Part shown: in pieces, positions 34,838 to 44,461 of the stretch
Layout: each line of letters opens with the position of its first letter
Numbering within the stretch: position 1 is the first letter of the stretch
Assembly: GCA_016930155.1 (NCBI GenBank)
Contig: JAFGHL010000055.1
Span: 1 to 54,918, forward strand
Source: Dehalococcoidia bacterium
GTDB taxonomy: Bacteria > Chloroflexota > Dehalococcoidia > GIF9 > UBA5629
Reading direction: 5' to 3'
DNA: 54,918 nt
Notes under the pieces: model-generated
The model's database searches: none
The model's input: only the letters and a program-made list of their open reading frames with translations
What the model was told of the DNA's origin: nothing
Translations under genes and position numbers: made by a program

Positions 34838-35731
34838 CTACAGGCTGAAAACCTTTTGCGGATGCCACAGACCCTTTTCGCCCGCAAATTTCATTACGGC
34901 TAGCAGTCGCCCGTCCTGAGTGTAAGCGGAGCAATAGTCCCTGGAGCACGTATCATGTATATCAAGAGCGATATCGAGTCCTTTCTCAACGTTCGAGGCC
35001 TGCATCTCATCAAGATATACCCTGCTATTGCCGATCAGAGCATAATCCAGAGGTAAAAGCAGTTGCTCCAATTGGCCCTCGGCAATTGCTTCATGTATAT
35101 ACCCGGGAGTCACTGCATCCCCGATTTTAAAAGGGCCGTACGAGGTGCGTTCCAGGTCTTTAAGATAAGCAGGGCAACCGATATTCACGCCCAGGTCATT
35201 TGCCAGCGATCGTATGTACGTACCCTTCGAGCAAGATATTTTAAGTTTCAGATAAGGAAGGTTAAAACTAATGATCTCAATATCGTGAATTTGAACCTTG
35301 CGCGGTTGAAGGGTAACCTCGTGGCCTGCTCTGGCCAGAGTGCAAGACTTCCTGCCCTTGATCTTTACTGCGCTGAAGACCGGCGGCACCTGTTCTATAT
35401 CTCCCTTGAATGATAGCAGTGCTTCTTCTACTATCGTACGAGATATATTATGCAGCGCACCGCAGGCAGTGATGCGGCCTTCACGATCATATGTATCGGT
35501 GCTTAAGCCCAGCTCAATCCCGGCCAGATATTCTTTGGGGCGCTCCATCAGGTATTCAGCTACACGGGTAGCCTGACCCAGGCAAACAGGAAGTACTCCG
35601 CTGGCGGCTGGATCCAGTGTACCGGCGTGACCGACGCGTCTCTCACCGGTCAGGCGGCGAATTTCGGCCACTATGCTGAACGATGAACAGCCAGTGGGCT
35701 TATTTACGTTTAGCAGTCCGTTTAAGCCCAT
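34838..35731 (-). CDS. truB: tRNA pseudouridine(55) synthase
   Basis: The enzyme isomerises U55 of the tRNA T-loop. The N-terminus GLLNVNKPTGCSSFSIVAEIRR and the catalytic GHAGTLDPAASGVLPVCLGQATR with its Asp are standard, and a PUA-like C-terminus follows. I use ATG 35731 (297 aa); a GTG at 35740 with GGAGG 9 nt upstream is an alternative. The gene overlaps the end of rbfA and is the last gene of the nusA operon. Confidence 0.95.
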   Translation of the reverse strand: MGLNGLLNVNKPTGCSSFSIVAEIRRLTGERRVGHAGTLDPAASGVLPVCLGQATRVAEYLMERPKEYLAGIELGLSTDTYDREGRITACGALHNISRTIVEEALLSFKGDIEQVPPVFSAVKIKGRKSCTLARAGHEVTLQPRKVQIHDIEIISFNLPYLKLKISCSKGTYIRSLANDLGVNIGCPAYLKDLERTSYGPFKIGDAVTPGYIHEAIAEGQLEQLLLPLDYALIGNSRVYLDEMQASNVEKGLDIALDIHDTCSRDYCSAYTQDGRLLAVMKFAGEKGLWHPQKVFSL

Positions 35732-36095
35732 CCGCCCCACTTTTGTAGTCCTCCGCCGCTACTTTATCTATCAGGTTGACGAGGTTAACGCCGTGCTCGA
35801 TTGACTCATCAAATTCAAAGCTGAGTTCTGGAGTGACCCTGATATTCAGGCGGTGGGCCAGCTCACGCCTCATATAACCCGCAGCCGAGTTAAAGCCTTT
35901 CAACACATCGTCCCGGTCCGGTGCGCCACCTGCCAGCGTGCTGATGGAGACGCGGGCGTTTTTAAGGTCTTTGGAGATCTCCACTGCAGTAATGCTGATC
36001 AGGCCATTGAGGCGGGGATCGTTGATATGCTTACGAAGCAGGTCGCTGATCTCGATCTGGATTAAATGGTTTAAACGTTCTGTGCGCCTGGTCAT
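35700..36095 (-). CDS. rbfA: Ribosome-binding factor A
   Basis: The 131-aa protein has the RbfA KH-like fold signatures RLNHLIQIEISDLL, ARVSISTLAG and LNIRVTPELSFEFDESIEHG. It assists late 30S maturation. It lies between infB and truB, overlapping truB by 32-41 nt depending on the truB start. The C-terminal basic tail is short. Confidence 0.94.
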   Translation of the reverse strand: MTRRTERLNHLIQIEISDLLRKHINDPRLNGLISITAVEISKDLKNARVSISTLAGGAPDRDDVLKGFNSAAGYMRRELAHRLNIRVTPELSFEFDESIEHGVNLVNLIDKVAAEDYKSGADGLKRTAKRK

Positions 36096-36158
36096 GGCAT
36101 TCTCCGTAGCAATATTTGATTGAGGCAGAGGATTAGATGTTATCCTCAGAAGTCGTAT

Positions 36159-37934
36159 TTAATCCACCTTCTCCTGGCGGACGAATTGCAGGATGTCGCC
36201 AACCTCGAAATCATTGAAGTTCTCTAGTTTCACGCCGCATTCCAGCCCCGTCGCAATCTCTTTGACATCGTCCTTGAAGCGGCGCAGTCCGGCCACCCGC
36301 GATTCAGCGATCACCTTCCCTCCGCGTATGATCCTGACCAGTGAATCTCTGGTAGCCCGGCCTTCCTTGATCTGCGAGCCGGCAATTTTGCCTTTCTTGC
36401 CGGCCTCGAATACGGCTCGAACTTCCGCCTGGCCGGCCACTACATCAACGTATTCCGGTTCAAGCATGCCTTGAAGCGCCTTTTCCACATCTTCAATAAG
36501 CTTATAGATCACACTATACTGGCGAACACTGATCTTCTCCTGCTCAGCCATACGTATGGCTCCGGTTTCAGGCTTGCTGTTGAATCCTATGACCACTGCC
36601 CGGGAGGCTGCCGCCAGCAGAATATCGCTCTCTGTAATAGCGCCGGTGCCGGTGTGGATAACCTTGACTCTGGTTTTGTCGTTGCTCAGGCGTTCCAGCG
36701 AATCTTTGATCGGCTCGATGCTGCCGTGTACATCGGTCTTGAGGATGATATTCAGCTCTTTTATCTCACCTGCGCTGGCCTGCGCAGCTACCGATGTAAG
36801 GCTGACACCTCTGGAGGTAGTCGTGGCCAGCCCGGCATTCCTGTTTTTCTCGATCAAGCCTTTGGCTTCTTTTTCATCGCTCACAACCTGGAAGACCTGG
36901 CCGGCATCGGGAACTGAATTCATGCCCAGAATTTCCACAGGCGTTGCCGGCTCAGCTTTACGGATATTTTTACCGTCGTCATCGAACATGGCCTTTATCT
37001 TACCGCCAACAGTGCCGATGACAAGGGTATCACCGGTTTTGAGGATACCTTTTTGCACCAGCAGAGTTGCTAAGGGGCCGCGATTTTTGTCCAGCTTGGC
37101 CTCTATGACTATACCTTCAGCCGGGCAATCCACTTCTGCTTTTAACTCGAGGATATCCGCTACCAGCAAAAGATTCTCCAGCAGGTCGTCGATGCCCTGT
37201 TTCTTCTTGGCCGAAACAGGAACACAGATTATATCTCCGCCCCATTCCTCGATTACGACACCGAGGTCAGAAAGCTGCTGTTTAATGCGGTCGGGATTGG
37301 CATTGGATTTGTCGATTTTATTCAAGGCTATGACTATATTAACGCCCGCGGCCCGCGCGTGATCAAGAGCTTCTATGGTCTGTGGCATAACGCCGTCGTC
37401 TGCAGCTACAACCAGGACAGCTATATCGGTGGCTCGGGCGCCCCTGGCACGCATGGCGGTGAAAGCTTCATGCCCCGGTGTATCAAGAAAAGTAATTTTG
37501 CGGCCTTTCATTTCGACCTGGTAAGCGCCTATATGCTGTGTGATGGCGCCCGCCTCTCCGGCAGCCACGTTGGTCTGGCGGATAGCATCCAATAAACTTG
37601 TTTTACCGTGATCCACATGCCCCATAATGGTAATAACCGGAGGGCGTGTGTGCAGTTTGGCGCTCAGAGAGGATGCCTTCTGCCTGCCCTGGGCGCTGGC
37701 CAGCAGCTTTTTGGCAGTGAAGCCGAAATCAGCTACCAGCTTTGACGCAACTTCGTAGTCGAGCGACTGATTGATGTTGGCCATTATGCCATTGCGCATT
37801 AACTGCTTGATTATCTCAATGCCGCTTACGCCCATCTGATCAGCGAGCTGCTTGACCGTTATCACCGGGGGTAGCCCTATTTGCGGTGTGCTGGTTGTGT
37901 TCTCGCCCGGCGCTTGTTCCTGCCTGTTTTTCAT
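36159..37934 (-). CDS. infB: Translation initiation factor IF-2 (short form)
   Basis: The 591-aa protein has one N-terminal IF2N segment (about 24-72) and the GTPase domain (G1 GHVDHGKT at 105-112, G3 DTPGH at 151-155, G4 NKID at 205-208). Domain II and the C2 domain that binds fMet-tRNA follow. It lacks the long low-complexity N-terminal extension of E. coli IF-2, as in many Chloroflexi and Gram-positives. Its ATG overlaps the stop of the YlxR-family gene. Confidence 0.97.
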   Translation of the reverse strand: MKNRQEQAPGENTTSTPQIGLPPVITVKQLADQMGVSGIEIIKQLMRNGIMANINQSLDYEVASKLVADFGFTAKKLLASAQGRQKASSLSAKLHTRPPVITIMGHVDHGKTSLLDAIRQTNVAAGEAGAITQHIGAYQVEMKGRKITFLDTPGHEAFTAMRARGARATDIAVLVVAADDGVMPQTIEALDHARAAGVNIVIALNKIDKSNANPDRIKQQLSDLGVVIEEWGGDIICVPVSAKKKQGIDDLLENLLLVADILELKAEVDCPAEGIVIEAKLDKNRGPLATLLVQKGILKTGDTLVIGTVGGKIKAMFDDDGKNIRKAEPATPVEILGMNSVPDAGQVFQVVSDEKEAKGLIEKNRNAGLATTTSRGVSLTSVAAQASAGEIKELNIILKTDVHGSIEPIKDSLERLSNDKTRVKVIHTGTGAITESDILLAAASRAVVIGFNSKPETGAIRMAEQEKISVRQYSVIYKLIEDVEKALQGMLEPEYVDVVAGQAEVRAVFEAGKKGKIAGSQIKEGRATRDSLVRIIRGGKVIAESRVAGLRRFKDDVKEIATGLECGVKLENFNDFEVGDILQFVRQEKVD

Positions 37935-38251
37935 TTAGTACTTTCCTTCTTTGTCAGGCCTCTACCGTATTCCAGCAGCAGAAGCCGATTATCTGCAGAC
38001 AATTTTATGCGCAATCCACGCTCAATGTGATTGTCTTTCAATCCCTTTTCCCAGCATTCGCTGGACAGGCATAGATAGACGCCGCGACCCGGTTTTTTCC
38101 CTCTCAAGTCGGTTTCAACAGCTTCACCTGAACGTACCAGGCGGATGAGCTCCCGTTTCCCCGCTTTTCTGCGACACGCTATACAGGTGCGTTCCGGCAC
38201 ATGTCTGGCGCGCTGCTGTTGTTGCCTATTTTCAACTCTCAAAGTCTTCAT
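37931..38251 (-). CDS. rnpM: YlxR/RnpM family RNA-binding protein
   Basis: The 106-aa protein has the DUF448 signature: RTCIACRRKAGKRELIRLVR then GRGVYLCLSSECWEKGLK. In B. subtilis YlxR (RnpM) binds the RNase P RNA and modulates its activity. The gene sits in its usual place between nusA and infB, overlapping nusA by 20 nt and infB by 4 nt. It carries an extra C-terminal basic tail. Confidence 0.9.
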   Translation of the reverse strand: MKTLRVENRQQQQRARHVPERTCIACRRKAGKRELIRLVRSGEAVETDLRGKKPGRGVYLCLSSECWEKGLKDNHIERGLRIKLSADNRLLLLEYGRGLTKKESTK

Positions 38252-39662
38252 CTTCGTAATATGTTTTCTTCTTGGCTTTGGTTTTCTTGGTCTTTACGCC
38301 GGCATCTTTGCCCTCGACCTCTTTTTTCGGTGCCTCTTTCTTCCTTGATTTACCATTTCTGCCGGCCATGATCTCTTCAGCAAACCGGATCTTGGACGGC
38401 TGTTGTTGCAAAGCCGCATCAACGGGCATCAGAATTTCGATTCCGATACCTTCCACCTGTCCTTCTCCCTGAGTTGAGGCAACAGCAACTGTAGCTTCCT
38501 CACCTGTTTCAAGTTCCTCTTCAGCAGGCGCATGGACTCCGGCTTCCATATCAGTCTGAACCTGCCCAACAGCTTCAGGCTCTGCCACCTCCTCCTTCTG
38601 TGCCGCTTTAGCGGCTTCCAGCTCCGAGGCGCTCTTTATATCTATGCGCCAACCTGTAAGCTTGGCGGCAAGGCGGACATTTTGTCCCTCCTTGCCGATA
38701 GCCAATGAGAGATGCTTATCCGGCACCTTGACCAGCGCAGTGGTCTCGTCTGCGTTAAGAGAGACGTTTAAAACCTGTGCCGGACTGAGAGCGTTAGCTA
38801 TGAAAACACGGGGGTCATCGGACCACTGAACCACATCGATCTTCTCGCCGTTCAGCTCATTTACTATATTTTGTATACGTATTCCTCGCAGTCCTACGCA
38901 GCAGCCCACAGGGTCAATGCCGCTCTGGCGCGAGAACACTGCCACTTTGCTGCGGTAGCCGGCCTCCCTGGCCACAGCCCTGATCTCTACGGTACCTGCA
39001 GCGATCTCGGGTATCTCCAGTATGAGCAGGTCCCTCAGCAGATTACGATGCGCCCTGGAGGCGATCACCTGCGGTCCCCTGGTGGTACGCGCCACTTCAA
39101 CAATGTAAAGCTTGAGGCGTTGACCCTGTCGGTAGCGCTCAGTGGGAGACTTCTCATTCTGAGGTATGACCGCCTCCGTCTTGCCTATATCGATGATAAC
39201 ATGCTCAGGGTTGACACGCTGCACAGTGCCGGTAACGATCTCGCCCTCTTTCCCCACATACTCCTCATAGATAGCGCCCCGCTCTGCGTCATGCAATTTC
39301 TGGAGAATGACCTGCTTGGCGATCTGAGCGGGTATGCGGCCTGCATTGGGGGGCGGCAGCTCGCTGACAATAGTGTCACCGGCTTTCAGGGTCTTGTCTT
39401 TTTTCCTGGCCTCTTTGAGAGAGATTTCGCGGTACTCGTCTTCGGGTGCTTCGGAGACCACCTTTTTGATGGTGAGCTTGACTTCACCTGAAACGGGGTG
39501 GATTTTAACTGCTATGTCCTCACCGTGGATGAAGGATTCCTTGCGATAGGCTGAAACCATGGCTGATTCCAGCGCTGTGAGAACTATCTCCTTGGGCAGA
39601 TTTTTCTCTGCTGCAAGCTGCATGAGGGCATTCATAAACTCGGTCTTTACCATCGTTGCCAA
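38232..39662 (-). CDS. nusA: Transcription termination/antitermination factor NusA
   Basis: The 476-aa protein has the RNA-polymerase-binding N-terminal domain (about 1-125), an S1 domain (about 132-200, [21 protein letters not shown]) and two KH domains (about 205-345, with [23 protein letters not shown] and [20 protein letters not shown]). About 130 C-terminal residues change from acidic (EEELETGEE) to strongly basic (KKTKAKKK) and back to acidic. That tail replaces the acidic repeats of proteobacterial NusA and is not a known domain. rimP, the usual upstream partner, is absent. Confidence 0.95.
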   Translation of the reverse strand: MATMVKTEFMNALMQLAAEKNLPKEIVLTALESAMVSAYRKESFIHGEDIAVKIHPVSGEVKLTIKKVVSEAPEDEYREISLKEARKKDKTLKAGDTIVSELPPPNAGRIPAQIAKQVILQKLHDAERGAIYEEYVGKEGEIVTGTVQRVNPEHVIIDIGKTEAVIPQNEKSPTERYRQGQRLKLYIVEVARTTRGPQVIASRAHRNLLRDLLILEIPEIAAGTVEIRAVAREAGYRSKVAVFSRQSGIDPVGCCVGLRGIRIQNIVNELNGEKIDVVQWSDDPRVFIANALSPAQVLNVSLNADETTALVKVPDKHLSLAIGKEGQNVRLAAKLTGWRIDIKSASELEAAKAAQKEEVAEPEAVGQVQTDMEAGVHAPAEEELETGEEATVAVASTQGEGQVEGIGIEILMPVDAALQQQPSKIRFAEEIMAGRNGKSRKKEAPKKEVEGKDAGVKTKKTKAKKKTYYEDEDFES

Positions 39663-39692
39663 ACTCCCTCAGTATGCATTTTTTCTCAATAA

Positions 39693-39718
39693 AAAAGTGG
39701 GTACAAGGACCCACTTTT
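39693..39718 (-). terminator. Attenuator-like terminator in the nusA leader
   Basis: Ten-bp arms AAAAGTGGGT and ACCCACTTTT enclose a 6-nt loop. On the minus strand the stem is followed by TTTTTTATTG. It lies between the nusA promoter (39743-39771) and the nusA start codon (39662), about 18 nt downstream of the expected transcription start, so it should cap transcription into the operon. Confidence 0.75.
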
Positions 39719-39742
39719 CGGACGAGTATTGAATTCAATGGA

Positions 39743-39771
39743 ATAGTATCATATCTTTGCTAGAAATGCAA
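39743..39771 (-). promoter_or_regulatory. Promoter of the nusA-infB operon
   Basis: On the minus strand -35 TTGCAT (39771-39766) is followed after 17 bp by -10 TACTAT (39748-39743), itself preceded by TGA as an extended -10. The predicted start is near 39736, leaving a leader of about 74 nt. Confidence 0.75.
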
Positions 39772-39835
39772 ACGCTGCCCGTACGGCGCCTCGTCCGGTG
39801 GGAAAAGACTACCGGCATGAAGAAGGATTACATAG

Positions 39836-41011
39836 CTAAGCAGGCGGACGAAACAGCTTGAATTTCTCCAGTGACCGTTGCAGTGATCGATGCCTGATGG
39901 CATCCACGATCACCTTGCCATGCCAGTCAAAGGTAATGTCCGGGGAAGCCAATAGGGATTCATGTATACCATGGCGCAAAATAACCTGGAAAATATGATC
40001 AACCTGCTTATCCGTCAGTCCCTGGTAAAACCGGTGTGCCCAGTAATCGATGTCAAGCTCATGTTTGAGGATTTTATGCCAGCGTTTCTGGTAGAGCGCC
40101 AGCCGTCTGGCTGAAAGGTCACCGGCCCTGAGCGATTCATCAAGGGTTTGCGCCGCCAGACCGGCGCAGATAAGGCCGAAATAGATGCCCCCGCCGGTGG
40201 TCGGCTTAACCTGACCGGCGGCATCACCCACCACTAAAATACGGTGGTTATAAGTCTTTGTGAGAGGTTTAAGAGGGATAGAGCCGTAGCTGATGTAATG
40301 TGAGGCGGATTGAATTTTTCCTTGCCTTTCAAGGTATCTTAAGAGATTGGTGATCGATGTTCCCGGATTAGTGCTGCTTAACAGGCCGGCCTTGGCTTTG
40401 CCCGGCATTGTCGGCACCAGCCAGGCAAAGAATCCCGGCGCAAAGTGCCTGCCTGAATATACCTCTACCTCATCGATATTCTTACAGGATACTTCTGTCT
40501 GGGCGCCGTGCGCATACTGGCGTATCCGTCCCATGCCGAGCTGCCTTATCAGTCCCGGCGCTGTCCCGCAGGCTATCACACAAGCTCGCGCGGACAATTT
40601 CAACGGCCTCGCGTCCCGCGTGGCGTTCACATGTACACCGCGATCATCACTTTGCAGGTCAATAGCGGGCGTAGAGAAAAAATATTCTACCCCGGTTTGC
40701 CCGGCCTGTTCCGCCACAAGGCGGTCGAGCGCCATGCGGTCGAGGATGTAAGCTTGAGTGGTCTCACGTTTGATTCGAAGATGGTTGCTATCGGGCGAAA
40801 AGACTGTTGCCGACCTCGCCTCCCTCTGGATTGCACTATGCGAGCCGGGCAACATATCGAGACAGGCCTGACTTACTATTCCGGTGCAGCTTGTTTTACA
40901 GCCGGGCTCCGGATTTTTCTCCAGTGCAGCGACAGAGTGTCCCAGGCGGGCAAGCTCTTTGGCAGTGTAACTGCCAATTATACCGGCGCCGATCACAATT
41001 ACGTCATACAT
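39836..41011 (-). CDS. FAD-dependent geranylgeranyl reductase family protein
   Basis: The 391-aa flavoprotein starts VIVIGAGIIGSYTAKELARLGHSVAALEKN (Rossmann GxGxxG and the ribose Glu). It has the family's central and C-terminal motifs HGAQTEV and ILVVGDAAGQVKPTTGGGIYFGL (the GD FAD-binding element). Family members reduce prenyl double bonds in archaeal lipids, chlorophyll or menaquinone side chains. The adjacent uppS gene suggests a polyprenyl substrate, such as a partly saturated isoprenoid carrier or quinone; this is inference. Confidence 0.85.
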   Translation of the reverse strand: MYDVIVIGAGIIGSYTAKELARLGHSVAALEKNPEPGCKTSCTGIVSQACLDMLPGSHSAIQREARSATVFSPDSNHLRIKRETTQAYILDRMALDRLVAEQAGQTGVEYFFSTPAIDLQSDDRGVHVNATRDARPLKLSARACVIACGTAPGLIRQLGMGRIRQYAHGAQTEVSCKNIDEVEVYSGRHFAPGFFAWLVPTMPGKAKAGLLSSTNPGTSITNLLRYLERQGKIQSASHYISYGSIPLKPLTKTYNHRILVVGDAAGQVKPTTGGGIYFGLICAGLAAQTLDESLRAGDLSARRLALYQKRWHKILKHELDIDYWAHRFYQGLTDKQVDHIFQVILRHGIHESLLASPDITFDWHGKVIVDAIRHRSLQRSLEKFKLFRPPA

Positions 41012-41067
41012 GGTTGGCTCCAGATATGCTCAGGAGGAAGTATTAGCGATCAACTCGAAAGTTGCAG

Positions 41068-41784
41068 CTATGTCGGTTTTAATCCACCGAACCTGCGCTG
41101 ACGTCTGCTATACTCCATCAAAGCGTTCTCAAGCTCAGCGTGCCCGAAGTCGGGCCAGAGCACCGGCGTGAAATAGAGTTCGGCATAGGCTGACTGCCAG
41201 ATAAGGAAATTGCTTATGCGCATTTCTCCGCCCGTCCTTATAAAAAGGTCGGGATCGGGCATGCCAGCTGTGTAAAGATATTCTGAGAAAGCATGCTCAT
41301 CCAGGCCGTCGGGTTTTATCCTGCTGCGCATGATCCCCTGTGCCGCATTGACGATCTCGCTTCTGCCCCCGTAATTGAAAGCGACGTTAACCGTCAGTCC
41401 GGAATTATGCCTGGTCAGATCTATGGCTGCTCTGGCTTTTCTCTTAATCTCCTGCGGCAGCCGGTCTTCATTGCCCAGGTGACGGATGCGGATATTCTGC
41501 TCGTGAGCAATTTTAACTGCCCGATCGAGGTTTTCGGAGAGGAGACTGATGATACCGTCGACCTCTGCTTTAGGCCTGCTCCAGTTCTCGGTCGAGAAAG
41601 CGTAAAGGGTCAGGTAGGGGATCCCGTATCCAGCAAATACCTCCACAAAATCACGGGCGTGAAGCGCACCTTGCTTGTGACCGTAAAGCCGTGGTTTGTG
41701 TCTTCGGGCGGCCCACCTGCCGTTTCCGTCCATCACTATGGCTACATGCTGCGGCAGAGTGTGTTTCTTTAACGAGCCTGTCAA
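41068..41784 (-). CDS. uppS: Isoprenyl transferase (undecaprenyl diphosphate synthase type)
   Basis: The 238-aa cis-prenyltransferase has VAIVMDGNGRWAARR (catalytic Asp), the LTLYAFSTENWSRP segment and the C-terminal RTGGEMRISNFLIWQSAYAELYF motif. It builds long cis-polyprenyl diphosphates for the cell-envelope carrier lipid. Its start overlaps the end of the nucleotidyltransferase gene by 4 nt. Chain length cannot be told from sequence. Confidence 0.95.
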   Translation of the reverse strand: MTGSLKKHTLPQHVAIVMDGNGRWAARRHKPRLYGHKQGALHARDFVEVFAGYGIPYLTLYAFSTENWSRPKAEVDGIISLLSENLDRAVKIAHEQNIRIRHLGNEDRLPQEIKRKARAAIDLTRHNSGLTVNVAFNYGGRSEIVNAAQGIMRSRIKPDGLDEHAFSEYLYTAGMPDPDLFIRTGGEMRISNFLIWQSAYAELYFTPVLWPDFGHAELENALMEYSRRQRRFGGLKPT

Positions 41785-43103
41785 TGTCCTTGCCCCCCGG
41801 CCTCGTCCTGTTTCACAGGTGCACTCTGCGTGGCGATTGGTTTCTTTATGTGCTGGTAGCCGGATTGATTCAATACAATTGTGTCTGGTTCAAGGTCGCC
41901 GGCAAGGCAGACATGCGATCCTACGATGGAGTTGGGGCCGATCTTGCGGCCGGGCAGGATGCCTGAATTAATGCCTGTTTTACAATCGTCTCCGATAATT
42001 GCGCCGAAATGGTCTCTGCCTGTTGATACTCTTTGCTCTCCATATTTGACTGGTATAAACGCCCGGTCGAAGCGGAAATTGGCGGTTACGCTGCCCGCCC
42101 CGAATGAACAGCGGTTGCCGATAATGGAATCACCAATATAGGAGGAGTGAAACCAACAGTCATCACCGGTGTAGGTGCCTTTAATCTCAGTAGAGAACCC
42201 GACCACGCAGTTTGCGCCGATATGGCTGTACTCCCTGATCAGCGCGTTGTTGCCTATGACCGTATCATGGCCAATGTACACCGGTCCACGCACTACAGCA
42301 CTCTCAAGTATGCGCACATTCTCCCCGATTATTACCTTGCCGGACAGAGTGGCCCGATCCGATATGGATAGAGATGGATCGATCTTTCCCTCGGACGAAT
42401 CGAGGAAGTACCGGACGATATCGAAAATATGCCAGGGGTATTTAATAGGAGCCCAGAAGCCGTTGTACCTTACCACTTTAATTTTATAGGCGTGCCTGAC
42501 CATACCATCCATTGCACATTCATAGACATCATCACGCGTGGTTTTGACGATGTCTATATATTCGTAAAGCCTGTTCAGATCGGTGTGAAGGTGCAGGAGA
42601 ATATTTACCAGATTGCCTGGCTCAGTCCCCGGCTCGGGTTTTTCCACTATCTGTGTAAGCTCGTTATCCCCGTTCACCGCGAGGTAACCCCCCGGGAAAT
42701 ACTGACTTACCTCGTAGCCGATGATATAGGATGTGGCCTTCTGGCTGCGATAGGCATCCAGAAGCGCAAGGTAAGCAGCGCCGTCGAAAACATCGTTGGG
42801 ATTGACGACAATGATCGCACTGTCAAGAATATTGGCTGCCGACTTCAGGGCATCGGCGATGCCCAGCGGCTGTGACTGAATCACGAATTCGAATTCAGCC
42901 CCGGGTATAGATCCGGCGATCTGTTTTATGTGCTGCATATTGGTCGGATTACCCACCATGACGAAGTTGCGCAGCCCGGCTTTGCGGGCCAGTTCCACCT
43001 GATGCTCCAGTAACGGCTTCCCCATAAAATCGAGCAGGAACTTGTCCTCCGTAATGGGGAACATCCTTTTGCCCACGCCCCCGCAGAGAAAGACGACTTT
43101 CAT
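41781..43103 (-). CDS. GlmU-like sugar-1-phosphate nucleotidyltransferase
   Basis: The 440-aa protein has an N-terminal nucleotidyltransferase domain (LCGGVGKRMFPITEDK ... GKPLLEHQ, with VVNPNDVFDG as the metal segment). A left-handed beta-helix of hexapeptide repeats follows (about 250-410, VIIGENVRIL, VYIGHDTVIGNNALI, SSYIGDSIIGNRCSFGAG). The architecture matches GlmU and archaeal dual-function Sugar-1-P transferases. Whether the beta-helix has acetyltransferase activity is unclear. It shares the ATG/stop base with a phosphohexomutase upstream, giving a mutase-to-nucleotide-sugar pathway. Confidence 0.85.
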   Translation of the reverse strand: MKVVFLCGGVGKRMFPITEDKFLLDFMGKPLLEHQVELARKAGLRNFVMVGNPTNMQHIKQIAGSIPGAEFEFVIQSQPLGIADALKSAANILDSAIIVVNPNDVFDGAAYLALLDAYRSQKATSYIIGYEVSQYFPGGYLAVNGDNELTQIVEKPEPGTEPGNLVNILLHLHTDLNRLYEYIDIVKTTRDDVYECAMDGMVRHAYKIKVVRYNGFWAPIKYPWHIFDIVRYFLDSSEGKIDPSLSISDRATLSGKVIIGENVRILESAVVRGPVYIGHDTVIGNNALIREYSHIGANCVVGFSTEIKGTYTGDDCWFHSSYIGDSIIGNRCSFGAGSVTANFRFDRAFIPVKYGEQRVSTGRDHFGAIIGDDCKTGINSGILPGRKIGPNSIVGSHVCLAGDLEPDTIVLNQSGYQHIKKPIATQSAPVKQDEAGGQGH

Positions 43104-44461
43104 CAGGTTAACCCCTTGGCCGCATCTTTGAGGACGGAAAGCCCCATATTGAGAAGGCTGCGCGCATGTTGCTGGCTATTGGCTTCAGCCAGGATGCGTA
43201 TGGCGGGCTCGGTGCCGCTGGCACGTATCAGTAACCAGCCCTCTGCGAACTCAAAGCGCAGGCCGTCCAGATCATTTAATGAAGCTGCGCCGAGTTTATC
43301 CGACTGCTGCCTGACCTTTGCCATGATATCCGACTTGTTTTCGTTTGCGCAGGATATTTTATCTTTGAGAAAAAACAGCGGCGGCAGGGTAGCCAGGAAA
43401 GAGCGGATATCGCTCGTACGCTTTATAGAACGCAGCAGAGTCAGAGCGGCAAAGATGCTTTCGGGATAGTAGCCGGCCTGCGGTAGTATGTAGACACCCA
43501 CGGATTCCACACCGAGAGCGGCGTTGTTATCCTGGGCCAGATGTGCTGCATATACATCGCCCACCTTGCCCCTGATAACCTTGCCTCCCAGGTCTTTTAT
43601 GGCCAGGTCAAGCAGCATGCCGCTCTCTACAGTGGTAGCGATTAATTGCTTACCCGATGATTTGACGGCCGATCTCGAGATATAGGCGATCATCTCGTTG
43701 AAGCCCAGAAAACCCGTTTGATCGCAGAAAACCACACGGTCAGCGTCGCCGTCAAAGCAGACGGCGAGATCGGCGTTCTTCTGCCGCAGGAATTTAATCG
43801 TTCCCTGCAGAGTATCTTCTTTGGGTTCAGGGCTGCGTCCGGGGAAACGTCCGTCCGGTGTATCGTTAATTGTGAATACAGTGAACCCCAGTTGTTTAAA
43901 AATATCGCCGGCCAGCCCTGCCGCGGCGCCGTTGCCGGGATCTATCAGCAACTTCATATCGAGATTGAAGTCCCAGCCGCTGACGAGGGCTTTGATGAAT
44001 TCAATATACCGGTCTTTCATGTGGGGAAAATGTGTTACAGCTCCGGCCCGACCGGTTCTGAAAGAGCCGCTGTAATAAATCTTCTCGACCTCCTCCTCCT
44101 GGGTCCGCCCGTATCCGATGGCGTCATGGTTGAAAAGCTTGATGCCGTTGAACTCGGGTGGATTATGCGATGCTGTGATCATGACGCCGGCGTTGAAATT
44201 CATCTCACGTGTGAGCAGGGCCAGGGTCGGCGTAGGAACAATACCTGCCTGGGCCACATTAACGCCCGTACCTAATAATCCCTCTGTCACGGCCGCTCTG
44301 ATCAACTCCCGGCTTAGTCGGGAATCTATACCCAGGCAGACCGTTGCGCCCGCGGGAAGCAGTGTGCCCAGCGCGCTGCCCACATTTTTGCATAACTCGG
44401 GAGTAAGGTCCTGGTTGACCACACCCCTGATCCCGCTGGTGCCGAAGAGTGCCATATTCAT
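43103..44461 (-). CDS. Phosphohexomutase, GlmM/PMM-like, with altered sugar loop
   Basis: The 452-aa protein has LFGTSGIRGVVN at the N-terminus, the phosphoserine loop TASHNP (96-101, S98), the metal loop DGDADR (about 243) and the phosphate-binding RASGTEPAIRI. The sugar-recognition loop, normally GE-x-SGH or GGEESGG, reads GVESVGVY (about 315), so the substrate may be unusual or activity reduced. Its product would feed the adjacent nucleotidyltransferase, possibly glucosamine-1-phosphate for UDP-GlcNAc. Confidence 0.87.
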   Translation of the reverse strand: MNMALFGTSGIRGVVNQDLTPELCKNVGSALGTLLPAGATVCLGIDSRLSRELIRAAVTEGLLGTGVNVAQAGIVPTPTLALLTREMNFNAGVMITASHNPPEFNGIKLFNHDAIGYGRTQEEEVEKIYYSGSFRTGRAGAVTHFPHMKDRYIEFIKALVSGWDFNLDMKLLIDPGNGAAAGLAGDIFKQLGFTVFTINDTPDGRFPGRSPEPKEDTLQGTIKFLRQKNADLAVCFDGDADRVVFCDQTGFLGFNEMIAYISRSAVKSSGKQLIATTVESGMLLDLAIKDLGGKVIRGKVGDVYAAHLAQDNNAALGVESVGVYILPQAGYYPESIFAALTLLRSIKRTSDIRSFLATLPPLFFLKDKISCANENKSDIMAKVRQQSDKLGAASLNDLDGLRFEFAEGWLLIRASGTEPAIRILAEANSQQHARSLLNMGLSVLKDAAKGLT

